A DNA stretch of 35,490 bases. Origin: Ensifer sp. LC163. GTDB lineage: Bacteria; Pseudomonadota; Alphaproteobacteria; Rhizobiales; Rhizobiaceae. The DNA lies in contig NZ_MBSS01000027.1 in NCBI RefSeq assembly GCF_001695855.1, forward strand, positions 1 through 35,490, written 5' to 3'. The position numbers and the translations under genes were made by a program. The notes beneath the pieces are model-generated. The model ran no database searches, was not told the DNA's origin, and saw nothing but the letters and a program-made list of their open reading frames with translations. Shown here in pieces: positions 7,253 to 15,910 of the stretch; the first letter of the stretch is position 1, and each line of letters opens with the position of its first letter.

Positions 7253-8149
7253 TCAGAAGCTCCAGTTCCTGGCCTTGGTGACGATGTAGTCGCGGAAGAC
7301 TTTGAGCTTGGCGGCATTCTTCATCTCGTCCGGATAGCAGAAATAGGTATCGAACGACGGGATGTCGGCGCTAATCGGAAGTTGTATGAGGCCCGGGTCG
7401 CGGCCGACGATATAGTCGGGCAGCATCGCGATGCCGATACCGAGCAGGCAGGCGCGCTTGATCGAGGTCTGGCTGTTGATCTGTAAGTGCGAGGTCCGCG
7501 GATTGTCGGAATCGCGGCCGGCGATTTCGAGCCAATTGACATCAAGCAGGTAGTTCGGCGCCGGTTCGCCGAAGGTGATGATGCGGTGATTGTCGAGATC
7601 GTCGAGCGACTGCGGTTCGCCGTGCTTGTTGATGTAGGAGGGCGCCGCGTAGACGTGCATATGCACGGTGAAGAGCTTGCGCTGTATCAGGTCGGATTGC
7701 TGCGGCTGGCGCAGGCGAATGGCGCAGTCGGCATGCCGCATGTTCACGTCGAGCTCCTCGTTGTCGAGGATCAGCTGTACCTGGACGTCCGGGTGCAGAG
7801 ACATGAACTCCTGGATCTTGTCGGTCAGCCAGCCCTGGCCAAGCCCAACGGTCGTCGTGATGCGCAGCTTGCCGCTCGGCTTGTCCGTCGTCTCGCTCAG
7901 TTGCACCTTGACGCTTTCGAGCTTCATCAGCACTTCGTGCGCGGTCCGGTAGAGGATCTCGCCCTGCTCGGTCAGGATCAGGCCGCGCGCGTGGCGATGA
8001 AACAGCTTGATGCCGACATCCTGCTCGAGCGAGCTCACCTGACGGCTGATCGCCGACTGGGAGAGATGGAGCTTGTCTGCCGCATGCGTGAACGACCCAG
8101 CTTCGGCCGCCGCGTGAAAAATGCGCAGTTTGTCCCAATCCAGCGACAT
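7253..8149 (-). CDS. lsrB: LysR-family regulator LsrB (VtlR homologue)
   Basis: A 298-residue LysR regulator. The HTH (about 4-62) includes FHAAAEAGSFTHAADKLHLS and then QSAISRQVSSLEQ; the effector domain follows (about 90-290). Three Cys residues are visible (C142, C234, C270 from this start). In S. meliloti LsrB controls symbiosis, LPS and oxidative-stress genes and, as I recall, uses a redox-sensitive Cys238; C234 here becomes 238 if translation begins at the ATG at 8161 (MGDF). ATG 8149 has GGGGGA five to six nt upstream, so the start is open. Its position between AbcR RNAs and trxB matches the S. meliloti locus and supports the name. Confidence 0.92.
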   Translation of the reverse strand: MSLDWDKLRIFHAAAEAGSFTHAADKLHLSQSAISRQVSSLEQDVGIKLFHRHARGLILTEQGEILYRTAHEVLMKLESVKVQLSETTDKPSGKLRITTTVGLGQGWLTDKIQEFMSLHPDVQVQLILDNEELDVNMRHADCAIRLRQPQQSDLIQRKLFTVHMHVYAAPSYINKHGEPQSLDDLDNHRIITFGEPAPNYLLDVNWLEIAGRDSDNPRTSHLQINSQTSIKRACLLGIGIAMLPDYIVGRDPGLIQLPISADIPSFDTYFCYPDEMKNAAKLKVFRDYIVTKARNWSF

Positions 8150-8263
8150 GAAGTCCCCCATATGAAACCACCCCGGGGGACGGGATCATGTCCTACGGGT
8201 GTGGCTGATGCATCTGTTCCCGACGGGAAGGCGCCTTGCGGGGAGCCTCCCGATTCGCAGCTT

Positions 8264-9238
8264 CTATTCGGCTGCAATTGCGACGGGCATATGACCCGCC
8301 AGGTATTTCTCGGCCTCAAGCGCCGCCATGCACCCCATGCCAGCAGCGGTCACGGCCTGACGGTAGATGTCGTCGGTGACGTCACCTGCGGCAAAAACGC
8401 CGGGCACGTCGGTCGCCGTCGAATCGGCGGCTGTCCAGAGATAGCCGTTGGACTTCTGCCGAAGCTTGCCCTTGAACAATTCGACGGCCGGCGCGTGACC
8501 GATCGCGACGAAGACGCCATCAGTCACCATGTCGCTGGTTTCGCCCGTCTTGGTATTGCGTAGCTTCACGCCATTGACCGATGCCGGCATCGGCGGCTTC
8601 GGCGCAGCGCCCAGATATTCGACGACCTCGTGATCCCAGATGATCTTGACGTTGGGCTTGGCGAACAGGCGCTCCTGAAGGATCTTTTCGGCGCGGAACG
8701 AGTCGCGGCGGTGGACGACGGTCACGGTCTTTGCCAGGTTGGAGAGGTAGAGAGCCTCTTCAACGGCCGAATTGCCGCCGCCGACGACGATGACATCCTT
8801 GTTGCGATAGAAGAACCCGTCGCAAGTGGCGCAGGCCGAAACGCCGAAGCCCATGAAAGTCGGCTCGGTTTCGATGCCGAGCCACTTGGCCTTGGCGCCG
8901 GTGGCGATGACCAAGGCGTCGGCCGTCCAGTCGTTGCCGCTGTCGGTCTTGACCCGGAAGGGACGAACGGAAAGGTCGACATCCGTCACCAGATCGTTGA
9001 CGATCTCGGCACCGACATGCGTTGCCTGCTTCAGCATCTGTTCCATCATCCAGGGACCCTGGACCGGATCGGCATAGCCCGGATAGTTTTCCACGTCGGT
9101 GGTGATCATCAACTGGCCGCCCTGTTCCATACCTGCGATCAGAACGGGCTCCAACATTGCGCGCGCCGTGTAGATGGCGGCAGTGTAGCCGGCCGGGCCG
9201 GAGCCGATGATCAGCACTTTTACATGGCGGGCAGTCAT
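8264..9238 (-). CDS. trxB: Thioredoxin-disulfide reductase
   Basis: A 324-residue flavoprotein that reduces thioredoxin with NADPH in the cytosol. The FAD-binding motif GSGPAG is at residues 12-17, the redox-active disulfide CATC at 136-139, the NADPH-binding GGGNSA at 153-158, and the C-terminal FAD motif VFAAGDV precedes TDDIYRQAVTAAGMGCMAAL. The length is standard. The start ATG 9238 follows an AAGGA site seven nt upstream. A promoter candidate lies at 9313-9341. It is transcribed toward lsrB with a 114-bp gap, so the two may be partly cotranscribed, linking disulfide reduction with a redox-sensing LysR. Confidence 0.97.
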   Translation of the reverse strand: MTARHVKVLIIGSGPAGYTAAIYTARAMLEPVLIAGMEQGGQLMITTDVENYPGYADPVQGPWMMEQMLKQATHVGAEIVNDLVTDVDLSVRPFRVKTDSGNDWTADALVIATGAKAKWLGIETEPTFMGFGVSACATCDGFFYRNKDVIVVGGGNSAVEEALYLSNLAKTVTVVHRRDSFRAEKILQERLFAKPNVKIIWDHEVVEYLGAAPKPPMPASVNGVKLRNTKTGETSDMVTDGVFVAIGHAPAVELFKGKLRQKSNGYLWTAADSTATDVPGVFAAGDVTDDIYRQAVTAAGMGCMAALEAEKYLAGHMPVAIAAE

Positions 9239-9312
9239 GGTCTTGTCCTTCGCTCACCGAACTGCCGCAGGGCATGTCCGCATCCGTTACATCACAGGCA
9301 AATAGTGCCATA

Positions 9313-9341
9313 CTTTAGGTATTCCCCCTGGGGACTTTCAA
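9313..9341 (-). promoter_or_regulatory. Candidate trxB promoter
   Basis: On the minus strand: -35 TTGAAA (9341-9336, preceded by C, giving the rhizobial CTTGAAA form), a 17-bp spacer, and -10 CTAAAG (9318-9313), about 75 bp upstream of the trxB start. Confidence 0.5.
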
Positions 9342-9950
9342 GGGCGGTAGCGGTGATACACACAAGTGCTTGAGCCCAAGGCGCCGATTTGACACCAGAT
9401 CGGGCATTTTTGCACCGCTTGCGTCGCTCGCATTCATGTCACAAGCCCGTGATCACACGGCATGGGAAGCGGGGCCAGCAACAGAGGCATGAGATATAAC
9501 CCCGCCGGCGACATAACGTGAGCCCCTGCGTGCCGTACGAAAGGACCAGGGCGGAGGGTAAAGTGCGGGTTGCCACAGATTTTTCGATGTATCGCCCCGA
9601 ATGAATCGACTTTAGCCGGCCCGGCCGCACCGTAACGCCGGTTTTCCCGCGAATAGTGGGCGCAGATGCTTGTTGTCGGATCAGTTTGGCGATATTTCAC
9701 GCGGATTCACTTTGCTGGAGAGGCATATGGGGTTGAATGCAAGCCGCGTTTGGCTCGACCGCGAACTCGTCGCGTTTGGCAATTCACCACCGGAGAATTG
9801 TCTCGCCCTCGATATGGCCCCCGGATCGCAAACATACGCCCTGACGTCTGCACGATCGCACGGCGAAAGCGCAGAACTCGCACTCGCCGAACAGGAATGC
9901 AGGCGCAGCACCTGTCGCCACATGCAGGTTGAACGCACGGGGCGCAGTCG

Positions 9951-9978
9951 GTCGACCTTATGGCCATCCTGATATAAT
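9951..9978 (+). promoter_or_regulatory. Candidate lrp promoter
   Basis: A perfect TATAAT -10 at 9973-9978 is preceded, 16 bp away, by GTCGAC (9951-9956) as a weak -35. It lies about 100 bp upstream of lrp. Confidence 0.4.
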
Positions 9979-10076
9979 CGGCTCGGCAACGACAACCGCC
10001 GGCCAACCAACAAGAATACTCCTGTTTCGACTTAGCCTTGTGCGCCAAAGTCGCCGTGTGAAAAGGACGAACCTTC

Positions 10077-10547
10077 ATGACGAAACAAGTCGAGCTCGAC
10101 GCAATCGATCTCAAGATCCTTCGCGAGCTCCAGCGTGACGGCAGGATGACCAATGTGGACCTCGCCCAGCGTGTCGGCATCTCGGCGCCACCGTGTCTGC
10201 GACGCGTTCGCAAACTCGAGGAAACCGGCGTCATCAAGGGCTACCACGCGCTGCTGAACGCGCCCGCGCTCGGCTTCGACCTGGTTGCGTTCTGCATGGT
10301 GGGCCTCAAGCGGCAGTCGGAGGCGGATCTCAAGGCGTTCGCAGCGGCAACGGCCGAATGGCAGATCGTGCGCCAGGCATGGACCGTCTCGGGCGAGAGC
10401 GACTTTCTGCTGCACTGCGTTGCCGAAAACCTGACCGCGTTTCAGGATTTCGTCATCGAAGTTTTGACCGCCAACGAGCGGGTCGATACGGTGCGCACGA
10501 TGTTGACCATTCGCCAGGTCAAGGATATCGGGCTGGTCCAGATCTAG
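10077..10547 (+). CDS. lrp: Lrp/AsnC-family transcriptional regulator
   Basis: A 156-residue regulator. The N-terminal HTH (about 8-55) reads LDAIDLKILRELQRDGRM and then VDLAQRVGISAPPCLRRVRKLEE. The C-terminal RAM/AsnC ligand-binding domain (about 75-150) contains VSGESDFLLHCVAENL. Such proteins sense amino acids and assemble into dimers up to octamers. ATG 10077 follows AAGGACG. It lies just before the lps core glycosyltransferase genes, as lrp does in the S. meliloti lps region. Whether it controls them is unknown; the name reflects the family and location rather than a proven E. coli-type global role. Confidence 0.9.
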   Translation: MTKQVELDAIDLKILRELQRDGRMTNVDLAQRVGISAPPCLRRVRKLEETGVIKGYHALLNAPALGFDLVAFCMVGLKRQSEADLKAFAAATAEWQIVRQAWTVSGESDFLLHCVAENLTAFQDFVIEVLTANERVDTVRTMLTIRQVKDIGLVQI

Positions 10548-10630
10548 GATCCAGAAGACTTGAGCATCCACAACGGCAGCGAGGCTACCTTGGAGAACGC
10601 AGACACGACCGGAGTTGAGTGGCGTCTTCC

Positions 10631-11452
10631 ATGAGCAAACTTCCGCTTTCCGCCTTCATCATCTGCCAGAATGAAGAGGCCTACCTCGGCAACTGCATCG
10701 AGAGCCTCGAGCAGTGCGCTGAGATCGTCATCGTCGACTCAGGATCTACGGATGGCACTGCGGCACTCGTGCAATCCTTCATCGACAAAGGATGGCCGAT
10801 CCGCTTCATGCATGAGCCATGGCGGGGCTATGCGGGGCAGAAGCAATTCGCGCTCGATCAATGCACACAGCCCTGGTGCTTCAACATCGACTCCGATGAG
10901 CGTCTCGATGAACCGCTCAAGGCGCTTCTGCCATCCCTGCTTGACGGACCGGCCGAGACCGTCGGTTGGCGCGTGGCGCGCCGCCCCTATCTCATCGGCT
11001 ACGGTTATACGCCGGAGCGCGTGCACGAGAGGCGCAATCTGCGCCTGATCCGCAAGGGCAGGGGACGCTACGATCTCAATCAGAAGGTGCATGAAGGCAT
11101 CGTGCCCGACGGTCACGTCGGCGCGGCCAGCAAAGGCAGCCTGCTTCACTATCGTCCGCTCATCATCGACGAACAGATTCTGAAAGAGAACAAATATTCG
11201 ACGTTGAAGGCGGACCAACAGTTCGCCGCAGGAAAGCCGCCGCGGCCGTACAAGATGCTGGCGAGCCCTCCACTTTATTTCTATCGTCTCTATTTCCGCA
11301 ACGGTCTTTGGCGCTGCGGCTTTCCGGGCTTCATCGAAGCCATGACCGGTGCCGTTTACGCGTTTTTGACTGCCGCCAAGATCTATCAGAGGCACGCGCT
11401 AAAGCGCCATCCGAACCATGACGACATGGATCGGCAGCGACGGCAGCCGTGA
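10631..11452 (+). CDS. Family 2 glycosyltransferase, LPS core (WaaE/KdtX type)
   Basis: A 273-residue GT-A enzyme. Landmarks are SAFIICQNEEAYLGNCIESL, IVIVDSGSTDGT at about 33-43, the EPWRGYAGQKQFALDQ segment typical of WaaE/KdtX-like transferases, and the metal/nucleotide-binding DSDE at 87-90. These enzymes add a sugar to the inner lipopolysaccharide core at the cytoplasmic face. ATG 10631 gives the usual N-terminus; a GTG at 10619 with GGAG four nt upstream is an alternative. The downstream GT4 gene starts 7 bp after the stop, so they form an operon. By location it corresponds to the lpsC/lpsD end of the S. meliloti lps cluster, but I cannot assign the letter. Confidence 0.88.
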   Translation: MSKLPLSAFIICQNEEAYLGNCIESLEQCAEIVIVDSGSTDGTAALVQSFIDKGWPIRFMHEPWRGYAGQKQFALDQCTQPWCFNIDSDERLDEPLKALLPSLLDGPAETVGWRVARRPYLIGYGYTPERVHERRNLRLIRKGRGRYDLNQKVHEGIVPDGHVGAASKGSLLHYRPLIIDEQILKENKYSTLKADQQFAAGKPPRPYKMLASPPLYFYRLYFRNGLWRCGFPGFIEAMTGAVYAFLTAAKIYQRHALKRHPNHDDMDRQRRQP

Positions 11453-11459
11453 GGTTCCC

Positions 11460-12482
11460 ATGAAAGTTATGCACTACCACTTCGGCAAGGACGGTGGCGC
11501 GGAGCGCTTCTTCGTCCACCTCGTCAACTCTTTGGCTGAGCGGGGCGTCGAGCAGACGGCGATCATTCGGCCTGGACGCATCTGGCGCAAGGACATCGAA
11601 GGCGCAACGCGAATCGTCGAGAGCAACTTCCGCAATCTCTCGCTCGATCGCATTCTGCTGCCATTGAAGGTCAGCAGCATGGCGCGGCGTGAGAAGCCTG
11701 ACGCGCTGTTTGCGTGGATGCCGCGTGCCAGCCGGCTGATGCCGAACTACAAGGGTTGCATCAAGATCTCGCGGCTCGGCGACTATCCACTGCGCCTCGA
11801 CTATTTCCGCAATACCGACTGCCTCGTCTGCAACACACCTGGCATCGCCGAACATGTGCGCAACATCGGCTGGAAGCGCGATGTCGAGGTGATCTCAAAC
11901 TTCACCAACACCGAACGTGTCACCGCCGTCGACCGCGCCACGCTTGACACGCCAGCCGACGTTCCGGTGGTCATGTCGATGGGCCGCTTCGTTCCGCGAA
12001 AGGGGTTCCATACGCTGATCCAAGCGATTGCCAAGGTGCCGGATGTCCACCTCTGGCTGATCGGCGATGGCGAACAGCGCGAGAACCTCGAAAAGCTTGC
12101 CGCCGATCTGGGGGTTGCAAACCGTGTCCGTTTCGCCGGATGGCATAAGGACGTCCGCCCGTTCCTGGCCGCCGCCGACATCTTCGTCATGGCTTCAAGT
12201 CACGAACCGCTTGGCAACGTCGTCCTCGAATCCTGGGCGCAAGGGACACCGGTCGTTTCCAGCCGTTCCGAAGGTCCGCGATGGTTCATGCGAGACGGTG
12301 AAAACGGCCTGATGGTCGATATCGGCGATGCCGAGGGCTTTGGTCGCGCCATAGAGCGTATCGCCAACGACCCGCAACTCGGCTTGCGTCTGGCGGAAAG
12401 CGGCCATGAAACGCTGATGAACCAGTTTTCCAAACAGGCAATCACGGATGCCTATCTGAAGCTGTTTGCCTCAAAGAAATAG
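11460..12482 (+). CDS. Family 4 glycosyltransferase, LPS core biosynthesis
   Basis: A 340-residue GT-B enzyme. The N-terminus MKVMHYHFGKDGGAERFFVHL provides the glycine loop. The C-terminal nucleotide-sugar domain has VVMSMGRFVPRKGFHTLI and the E-x7-E motif in SSHEPLGNVVLESWAQGTPVV. ATG 11460 has GAGG six nt upstream and starts 7 bp after the preceding GT2 gene. It is convergent with lpsB, with a small TGGCC/GGCCA hairpin in the 20-bp gap. By position it resembles S. meliloti lpsE, but the donor and acceptor sugars cannot be read from sequence. Confidence 0.88.
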   Translation: MKVMHYHFGKDGGAERFFVHLVNSLAERGVEQTAIIRPGRIWRKDIEGATRIVESNFRNLSLDRILLPLKVSSMARREKPDALFAWMPRASRLMPNYKGCIKISRLGDYPLRLDYFRNTDCLVCNTPGIAEHVRNIGWKRDVEVISNFTNTERVTAVDRATLDTPADVPVVMSMGRFVPRKGFHTLIQAIAKVPDVHLWLIGDGEQRENLEKLAADLGVANRVRFAGWHKDVRPFLAAADIFVMASSHEPLGNVVLESWAQGTPVVSSRSEGPRWFMRDGENGLMVDIGDAEGFGRAIERIANDPQLGLRLAESGHETLMNQFSKQAITDAYLKLFASKK

Positions 12483-12502
12483 ACGGTTGGCCATTCGGCC
12501 AG

Positions 12503-13558
12503 TCAGCGCATCAGTCGTTCATAGACCGCGTTGATGGCGGCAGCTTCGCCTTCGATCGCGAACGAGTTGGCGGTGCGCACAAGTCCATTCGCGCCAGCGG
12601 TTTTGCGCCGCTGATCATTGTCCATGAAAGCCGCCGTCGCTTCCACCATGGCTTGAAGGTTGTCGGCCGGAACGACCGTGCCGGTTTCGTCGGTCCCGCT
12701 CACGACGAGCTCTGAAAATGCACCGACATCCGTCGCCACCACCGGAACACCCGTTGCCATGGCTTCGAGCGGCGTCAGGCCGAATCCTTCCCAGCGCTGC
12801 GGCGCGACGAAAAGATCAAGCGCCCGGTACCAGTCGGGCATGTTGGTGTGTTCGCCGACAAACAGAATGCGCTCGGCAAGTCCGGCTTTCGTGACGCGCT
12901 CCTTGAGCTCGTTTTCAAACGCCACATGCGGCCCCGTGGCTCGGCCAGCGACGATCGCGCTCCAGCCTGGACGGCAGGGCAGGAGAGCGATCATGCTGTC
13001 GATGAAGAGATCGGTGCCCTTCTGACGGCGGACCCGTCCGAAGCAGCCGACGAATTTCTGGGCCGGATCGACGCCGAGCGCGGCTTTCGCCTGATGCCGA
13101 TCGGCCGGAGGCTCGAATCGTCTGGTATCGATACCGTGCAGGATGACGTCGTTCGGCACTTCGAGATAGGCGGCCGTTTTGCCGCTCGTCGCGATCACCG
13201 CGTCCATCCGCCCGATCAGAAACTTGCTCCAGCCCGTATGGCGGCGCTGCGATGCCGACGTGAAGGCGACCTTCAACTTCATGCGCAAGAGATCGCGCAG
13301 GATGATCGCCGGCAACATCTCGACATTGCGGCGTGCGTGCCAGACGCGGCAGCGCCGGCCAGCCGGTGCTTTCCAGAGATGCAGGAGATCGAGAAACCGA
13401 ATCGAAGGCAGGCTGTCGGGAAGGCCGGGGCCAAGCACCGCGATCTTCAGACCCAGCGCGCGCTGGATCGGGATCAGTTGGATGATCGTCGAGGTAACGC
13501 CCGAGAGGCGTCGCTTGAAATTGGGAGCGATGACCTCGACGTCCCGGATATCAGCCAC
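12503..13558 (-). CDS. lpsB: LPS core mannosyltransferase LpsB/LpcC (GT4)
   Basis: A 351-residue GT-B glycosyltransferase. The N-terminal stretch DVEVIAPNFKRRLSGVTSTI and then the VWHARRNVEM segment are characteristic of rhizobial LpsB/LpcC, which add mannose to the Kdo of the LPS inner core. The C-terminal half carries GCFGRVRRQKGTDLFI and the E-x7-E motif in RWEGFGLTPLEAMATGVPVV. GTG 13558 was chosen as start: AAGGAG lies nine nt upstream and the length becomes 351, the family value. An ATG at 13579 would bury that site inside the gene. In S. meliloti lpsB is needed for normal LPS and symbiosis. It lies downstream of greA on the same strand, as there. Confidence 0.93.
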   Translation of the reverse strand: MADIRDVEVIAPNFKRRLSGVTSTIIQLIPIQRALGLKIAVLGPGLPDSLPSIRFLDLLHLWKAPAGRRCRVWHARRNVEMLPAIILRDLLRMKLKVAFTSASQRRHTGWSKFLIGRMDAVIATSGKTAAYLEVPNDVILHGIDTRRFEPPADRHQAKAALGVDPAQKFVGCFGRVRRQKGTDLFIDSMIALLPCRPGWSAIVAGRATGPHVAFENELKERVTKAGLAERILFVGEHTNMPDWYRALDLFVAPQRWEGFGLTPLEAMATGVPVVATDVGAFSELVVSGTDETGTVVPADNLQAMVEATAAFMDNDQRRKTAGANGLVRTANSFAIEGEAAAINAVYERLMR

Positions 13559-13636
13559 GGAAGCGCTCTCCTTGCGCATGCGACAATCAATGTCTTGGAA
13601 GGCAGGGGGATTGGGGCAAAGCGGAACCGCCGCCCC

Positions 13637-13655
13637 AAAAGGGGCTATCAGCCCC
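13637..13655 (-). terminator. Terminator overlapping the greA stop codon
   Basis: On the minus strand GGGGCT (13655-13650) pairs with AGCCCC (13646-13641) around a 3-nt loop, followed by TTTT (13640-13637). The greA stop codon (13650-13648) lies inside the hairpin. It would limit read-through into lpsB. Confidence 0.5.
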
Positions 13656-14124
13656 AGTTTACCGCGAGGATTTCGTAAGCCTTCGAACCGCCTGGAGCGT
13701 TCACTTCGATGGAATCGCCGACTTCCTTGCCGATCAGCGCGCGGGCGATCGGCGACGAGATGGAAATGCGGCCGGCCTTCACATCGGCTTCCTGGTCGCC
13801 GACGATCTGATAGGTCTTTTCTTCGTCGGTGTCCTCGTCGACGAGCTTCACCTTGGCGCCGAACTTGATCTTTGAACCCGACATCTTCGACAGATCGATG
13901 ACTTCAGCGCGTGCGATCAGATCTTCGAGTTCGCCGACGCGACCCTCGTTGTGGCTCTGGGCTTCCTTGGCCGCATGGTACTCGGCATTTTCCGACAAGT
14001 CGCCATGCGCGCGTGCTTCAGCGATGGCCTCGATGATTCGTGGTCGCTCTTCCTGCTGGCGCCAGCGCAGCTCCTCCTGCAGGTTGACGAATCCACCCTG
14101 TGTCATCGGCACTTTGTCGACCAT
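13648..14124 (-). CDS. greA: Transcription elongation factor GreA
   Basis: A 158-residue factor that rescues backtracked RNA polymerase by stimulating transcript cleavage. The N-terminal coiled coil (about 5-75) includes [16 protein letters not shown], with the acidic tip residues D and E that enter the secondary channel. The C-terminal FKBP-like domain (about 80-158) contains [28 protein letters not shown] 14124 has AAGGA seven nt upstream; the open frame further upstream is not conserved. A -10 like element CTATAA lies on the minus strand at 14240-14235. Next to lpsB and not far from carB, as in S. meliloti. Confidence 0.97.
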   Translation of the reverse strand: MVDKVPMTQGGFVNLQEELRWRQQEERPRIIEAIAEARAHGDLSENAEYHAAKEAQSHNEGRVGELEDLIARAEVIDLSKMSGSKIKFGAKVKLVDEDTDEEKTYQIVGDQEADVKAGRISISSPIARALIGKEVGDSIEVNAPGGSKAYEILAVNWG

Positions 14125-14350
14125 TTCAATGTCCTTCATCAAGCACGAGGCGCCGCTTGGGGGCGGCGCCAACGCAAAAGAAAACGGTCTCCGGCGCGTA
14201 AACACCGGAACCGTCCGAAATATCCGAACCGTTCTTATAGCAGAAAGAAATCCGCCAATGCCAGATTTTTCGCCATGATCCACCGCGCCCTTTCACACGG
14301 GACGCAACCTGTAGGCGCTCTTCGAAAATCGACATCCTCACGAAATGGGC

Positions 14351-14381
14351 TTTACCTCAACCGCGGTTGAGGTCGTAACAG
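14351..14381 (+). promoter_or_regulatory. SoxR/MerR-type operator-promoter of the MFS gene
   Basis: A 20-bp perfect palindrome (14354-14373) has the form CCTCAA-N6-TTGAGG, the SoxR-box outline. It sits between -35 TTTACC (14351-14356) and TAACAG (14376-14381) with a 19-bp spacer, the overlong spacing required by MerR-family activators. The same TTTACC/box/19-bp layout occurs in E. coli soxS (established knowledge). The start codon of the MFS gene is about 40 bp downstream. No MerR-family gene is in the window. Confidence 0.7.
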
Positions 14382-14419
14382 TTCTATTTCCGAAACGACC
14401 AGCAGGCGGAAATGACAGG

Positions 14420-15910
14420 ATGAGCATGACAAAAGACGGCCACGTCGCTGGAAAACCCGGCCCGCATTCAGAAGCGGAGGGGCGTTGGGGCGAGTTGCTG
14501 CAGCCCAACCATCTGGCGGCCACGGCGACGCTTTGTCTCGGTGTCGCGCTCTTCGCCTTCAACGAGTTCTTCATCTCGACGGCACTGCCGACGGCTGTCG
14601 CGGACTTTGGCGGCGCGGCGCTGCTCTCCTGGGCTTTCACGCTCTATCTCGTCTTTGCCATCGTCGGTGGAGCGCTGGCGGCGAACGTGAAGGCTCGCTT
14701 CGGCGCCCGCAACACGTTGATTGCGGCGGCACTTGTTTTCGTCGCCGGTACCGCGATCGCAACGCTGGCGACGAGCATGCCGCAGGTCCTGGTCGGAAGA
14801 CTGTTTCAAGGTCTGGGCGAGGGCGTCATCGCCGCCGTCTGCTACGCGCTGATCCCCGAGCTTTTCCCGCCACGGCTCGTGCCGAAAGTTTTCGGTGCCG
14901 AGGCTATCGTCTGGGCGACCGCGGCCTTCGCTGGCCCACTCATATCAGGATTTCTGACCGAATACTGGTCATGGCGCGCAGCATTCTTCGTCAATATTCC
15001 CGCTGCCGCGATCTTCGTCGCGCTTGTTGTCGCAATCGTTCCCCGACAGACGAGGTCGTCTCAAGCCGTGCAACCCATTCCGCTCCTTCGCCTGTCCGCA
15101 TTCGGCCTCAGCATATTGCTTATCTCGGTTTCGAACATGGTGCAGAACGGCTTCGCGATGGCAGCCTCGCTGGTGACGGCGATCGCCATTCTCGTCAACA
15201 CCATCCACATCGACCGCCGATCCAAACACTCGATCCTGCCATTCGGCGCGTTCGCAGTCCGGCGGCCGCTCGGCACTGGCCTCTGGATCATCCTATTGAT
15301 GCCACTGGCGCAGGCCTCCGGCTCCGTCTACCTGGTCTATGGCCTGCAGCATCTGTGGAATTTCGGTCCGACGGCCGCTGGCTTCTCCAGCGCCTTGATG
15401 GCGATGTCGTGGAGCCTGACGGCCATCCTGGTCGCAAGCCTTCGCTCACACGATCTGCGTGTGCGGTTGATCTGGGTGGGGCCACTGCTTCTATGCCTCG
15501 GTCTCGTCGGCTTGACTCTGGCGATCGCAACAGGGGAGTTTCGGCTGGTTTTTGTGGGCCAGATTGCCATCGGGGCCGGATTCGGTGTCTGCTGGGGCAC
15601 GCTCAGCCAATTGCTGATGGACGTGTCGCCAACCGCCGAGCGGGACAAGACATCGACGCTGCTGCCGACGCTGCAATCGGCCGGCTATGCGATCGGGGCA
15701 GCTGTCTTCGGGCTAACGGCCAACATGCGCGGCTTCGATGAAGATGCGCGCGTGGTGGTCATGCGCGACGCATTGCTGGCAGTATTCGCCATCGCTTGCA
15801 TGATCTCGATCGCATCGTTGGTCTTCGGCATCAGAACCGTCCGGCTTGCGCACGGCAAGCGATCGACCGAGGCCCGAATCAGAGCGCGTCAACCAGTGCC
15901 GATCGATTGA
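14420..15910 (+). CDS. MFS exporter (DHA2-like, multidrug type)
   Basis: About 496 residues with many hydrophobic segments, the size and pattern of 14-TM DHA2 proton antiporters. Landmarks: LGVALFAFNEFFISTALPTA at TM1, SWAFTLYLVFAIVGGALAANVKARFG at TM2/loop, LVGRLFQGLGEGVIAAVCYALIP at the motif-C region. It probably exports toxic or redox-active small molecules. ATG 14420 and ATG 14426 (AGGA five nt upstream) are both possible starts; the frame upstream runs through the promoter. The SoxR-like operator just upstream predicts induction by redox-cycling drugs. It ends directly against the convergent DUF6894 gene with no gap. Confidence 0.9.
   Translation: MSMTKDGHVAGKPGPHSEAEGRWGELLQPNHLAATATLCLGVALFAFNEFFISTALPTAVADFGGAALLSWAFTLYLVFAIVGGALAANVKARFGARNTLIAAALVFVAGTAIATLATSMPQVLVGRLFQGLGEGVIAAVCYALIPELFPPRLVPKVFGAEAIVWATAAFAGPLISGFLTEYWSWRAAFFVNIPAAAIFVALVVAIVPRQTRSSQAVQPIPLLRLSAFGLSILLISVSNMVQNGFAMAASLVTAIAILVNTIHIDRRSKHSILPFGAFAVRRPLGTGLWIILLMPLAQASGSVYLVYGLQHLWNFGPTAAGFSSALMAMSWSLTAILVASLRSHDLRVRLIWVGPLLLCLGLVGLTLAIATGEFRLVFVGQIAIGAGFGVCWGTLSQLLMDVSPTAERDKTSTLLPTLQSAGYAIGAAVFGLTANMRGFDEDARVVVMRDALLAVFAIACMISIASLVFGIRTVRLAHGKRSTEARIRARQPVPID

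Larger units (their letters stand above)
9239..10076. other. 838-bp trxB/lrp divergent intergenic region without a supported gene
   Basis: Short open frames exist on both strands, but none resembles a known family. The best is a plus-strand frame starting at ATG 9727 with GGAG six nt upstream and ending at 9972 (81 residues); its composition is not convincing. The region carries the trxB promoter on its left and the lrp promoter candidate on its right. No tRNA or repeat was seen. Confidence 0.4.

Noticed and set aside
8180-8250. Possible hairpin GGGAGGC/GCCTTCCC between trxB and lsrB as a terminator
   Set aside because: Arms pair only with a bulge and no U tract follows; not enough to call a terminator.
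9434-9700. An 88-codon minus-strand frame in the trxB-lrp gap
   Set aside because: No ribosome-binding site, no family match and no codon bias like its neighbours.
14206-14232. A GGAAC-N18-CGTT sequence on the plus strand upstream of the MFS gene
   Set aside because: The spacer is one base too long for the EcfG consensus, and it is far from the MFS start, which already has a strong MerR-type promoter.
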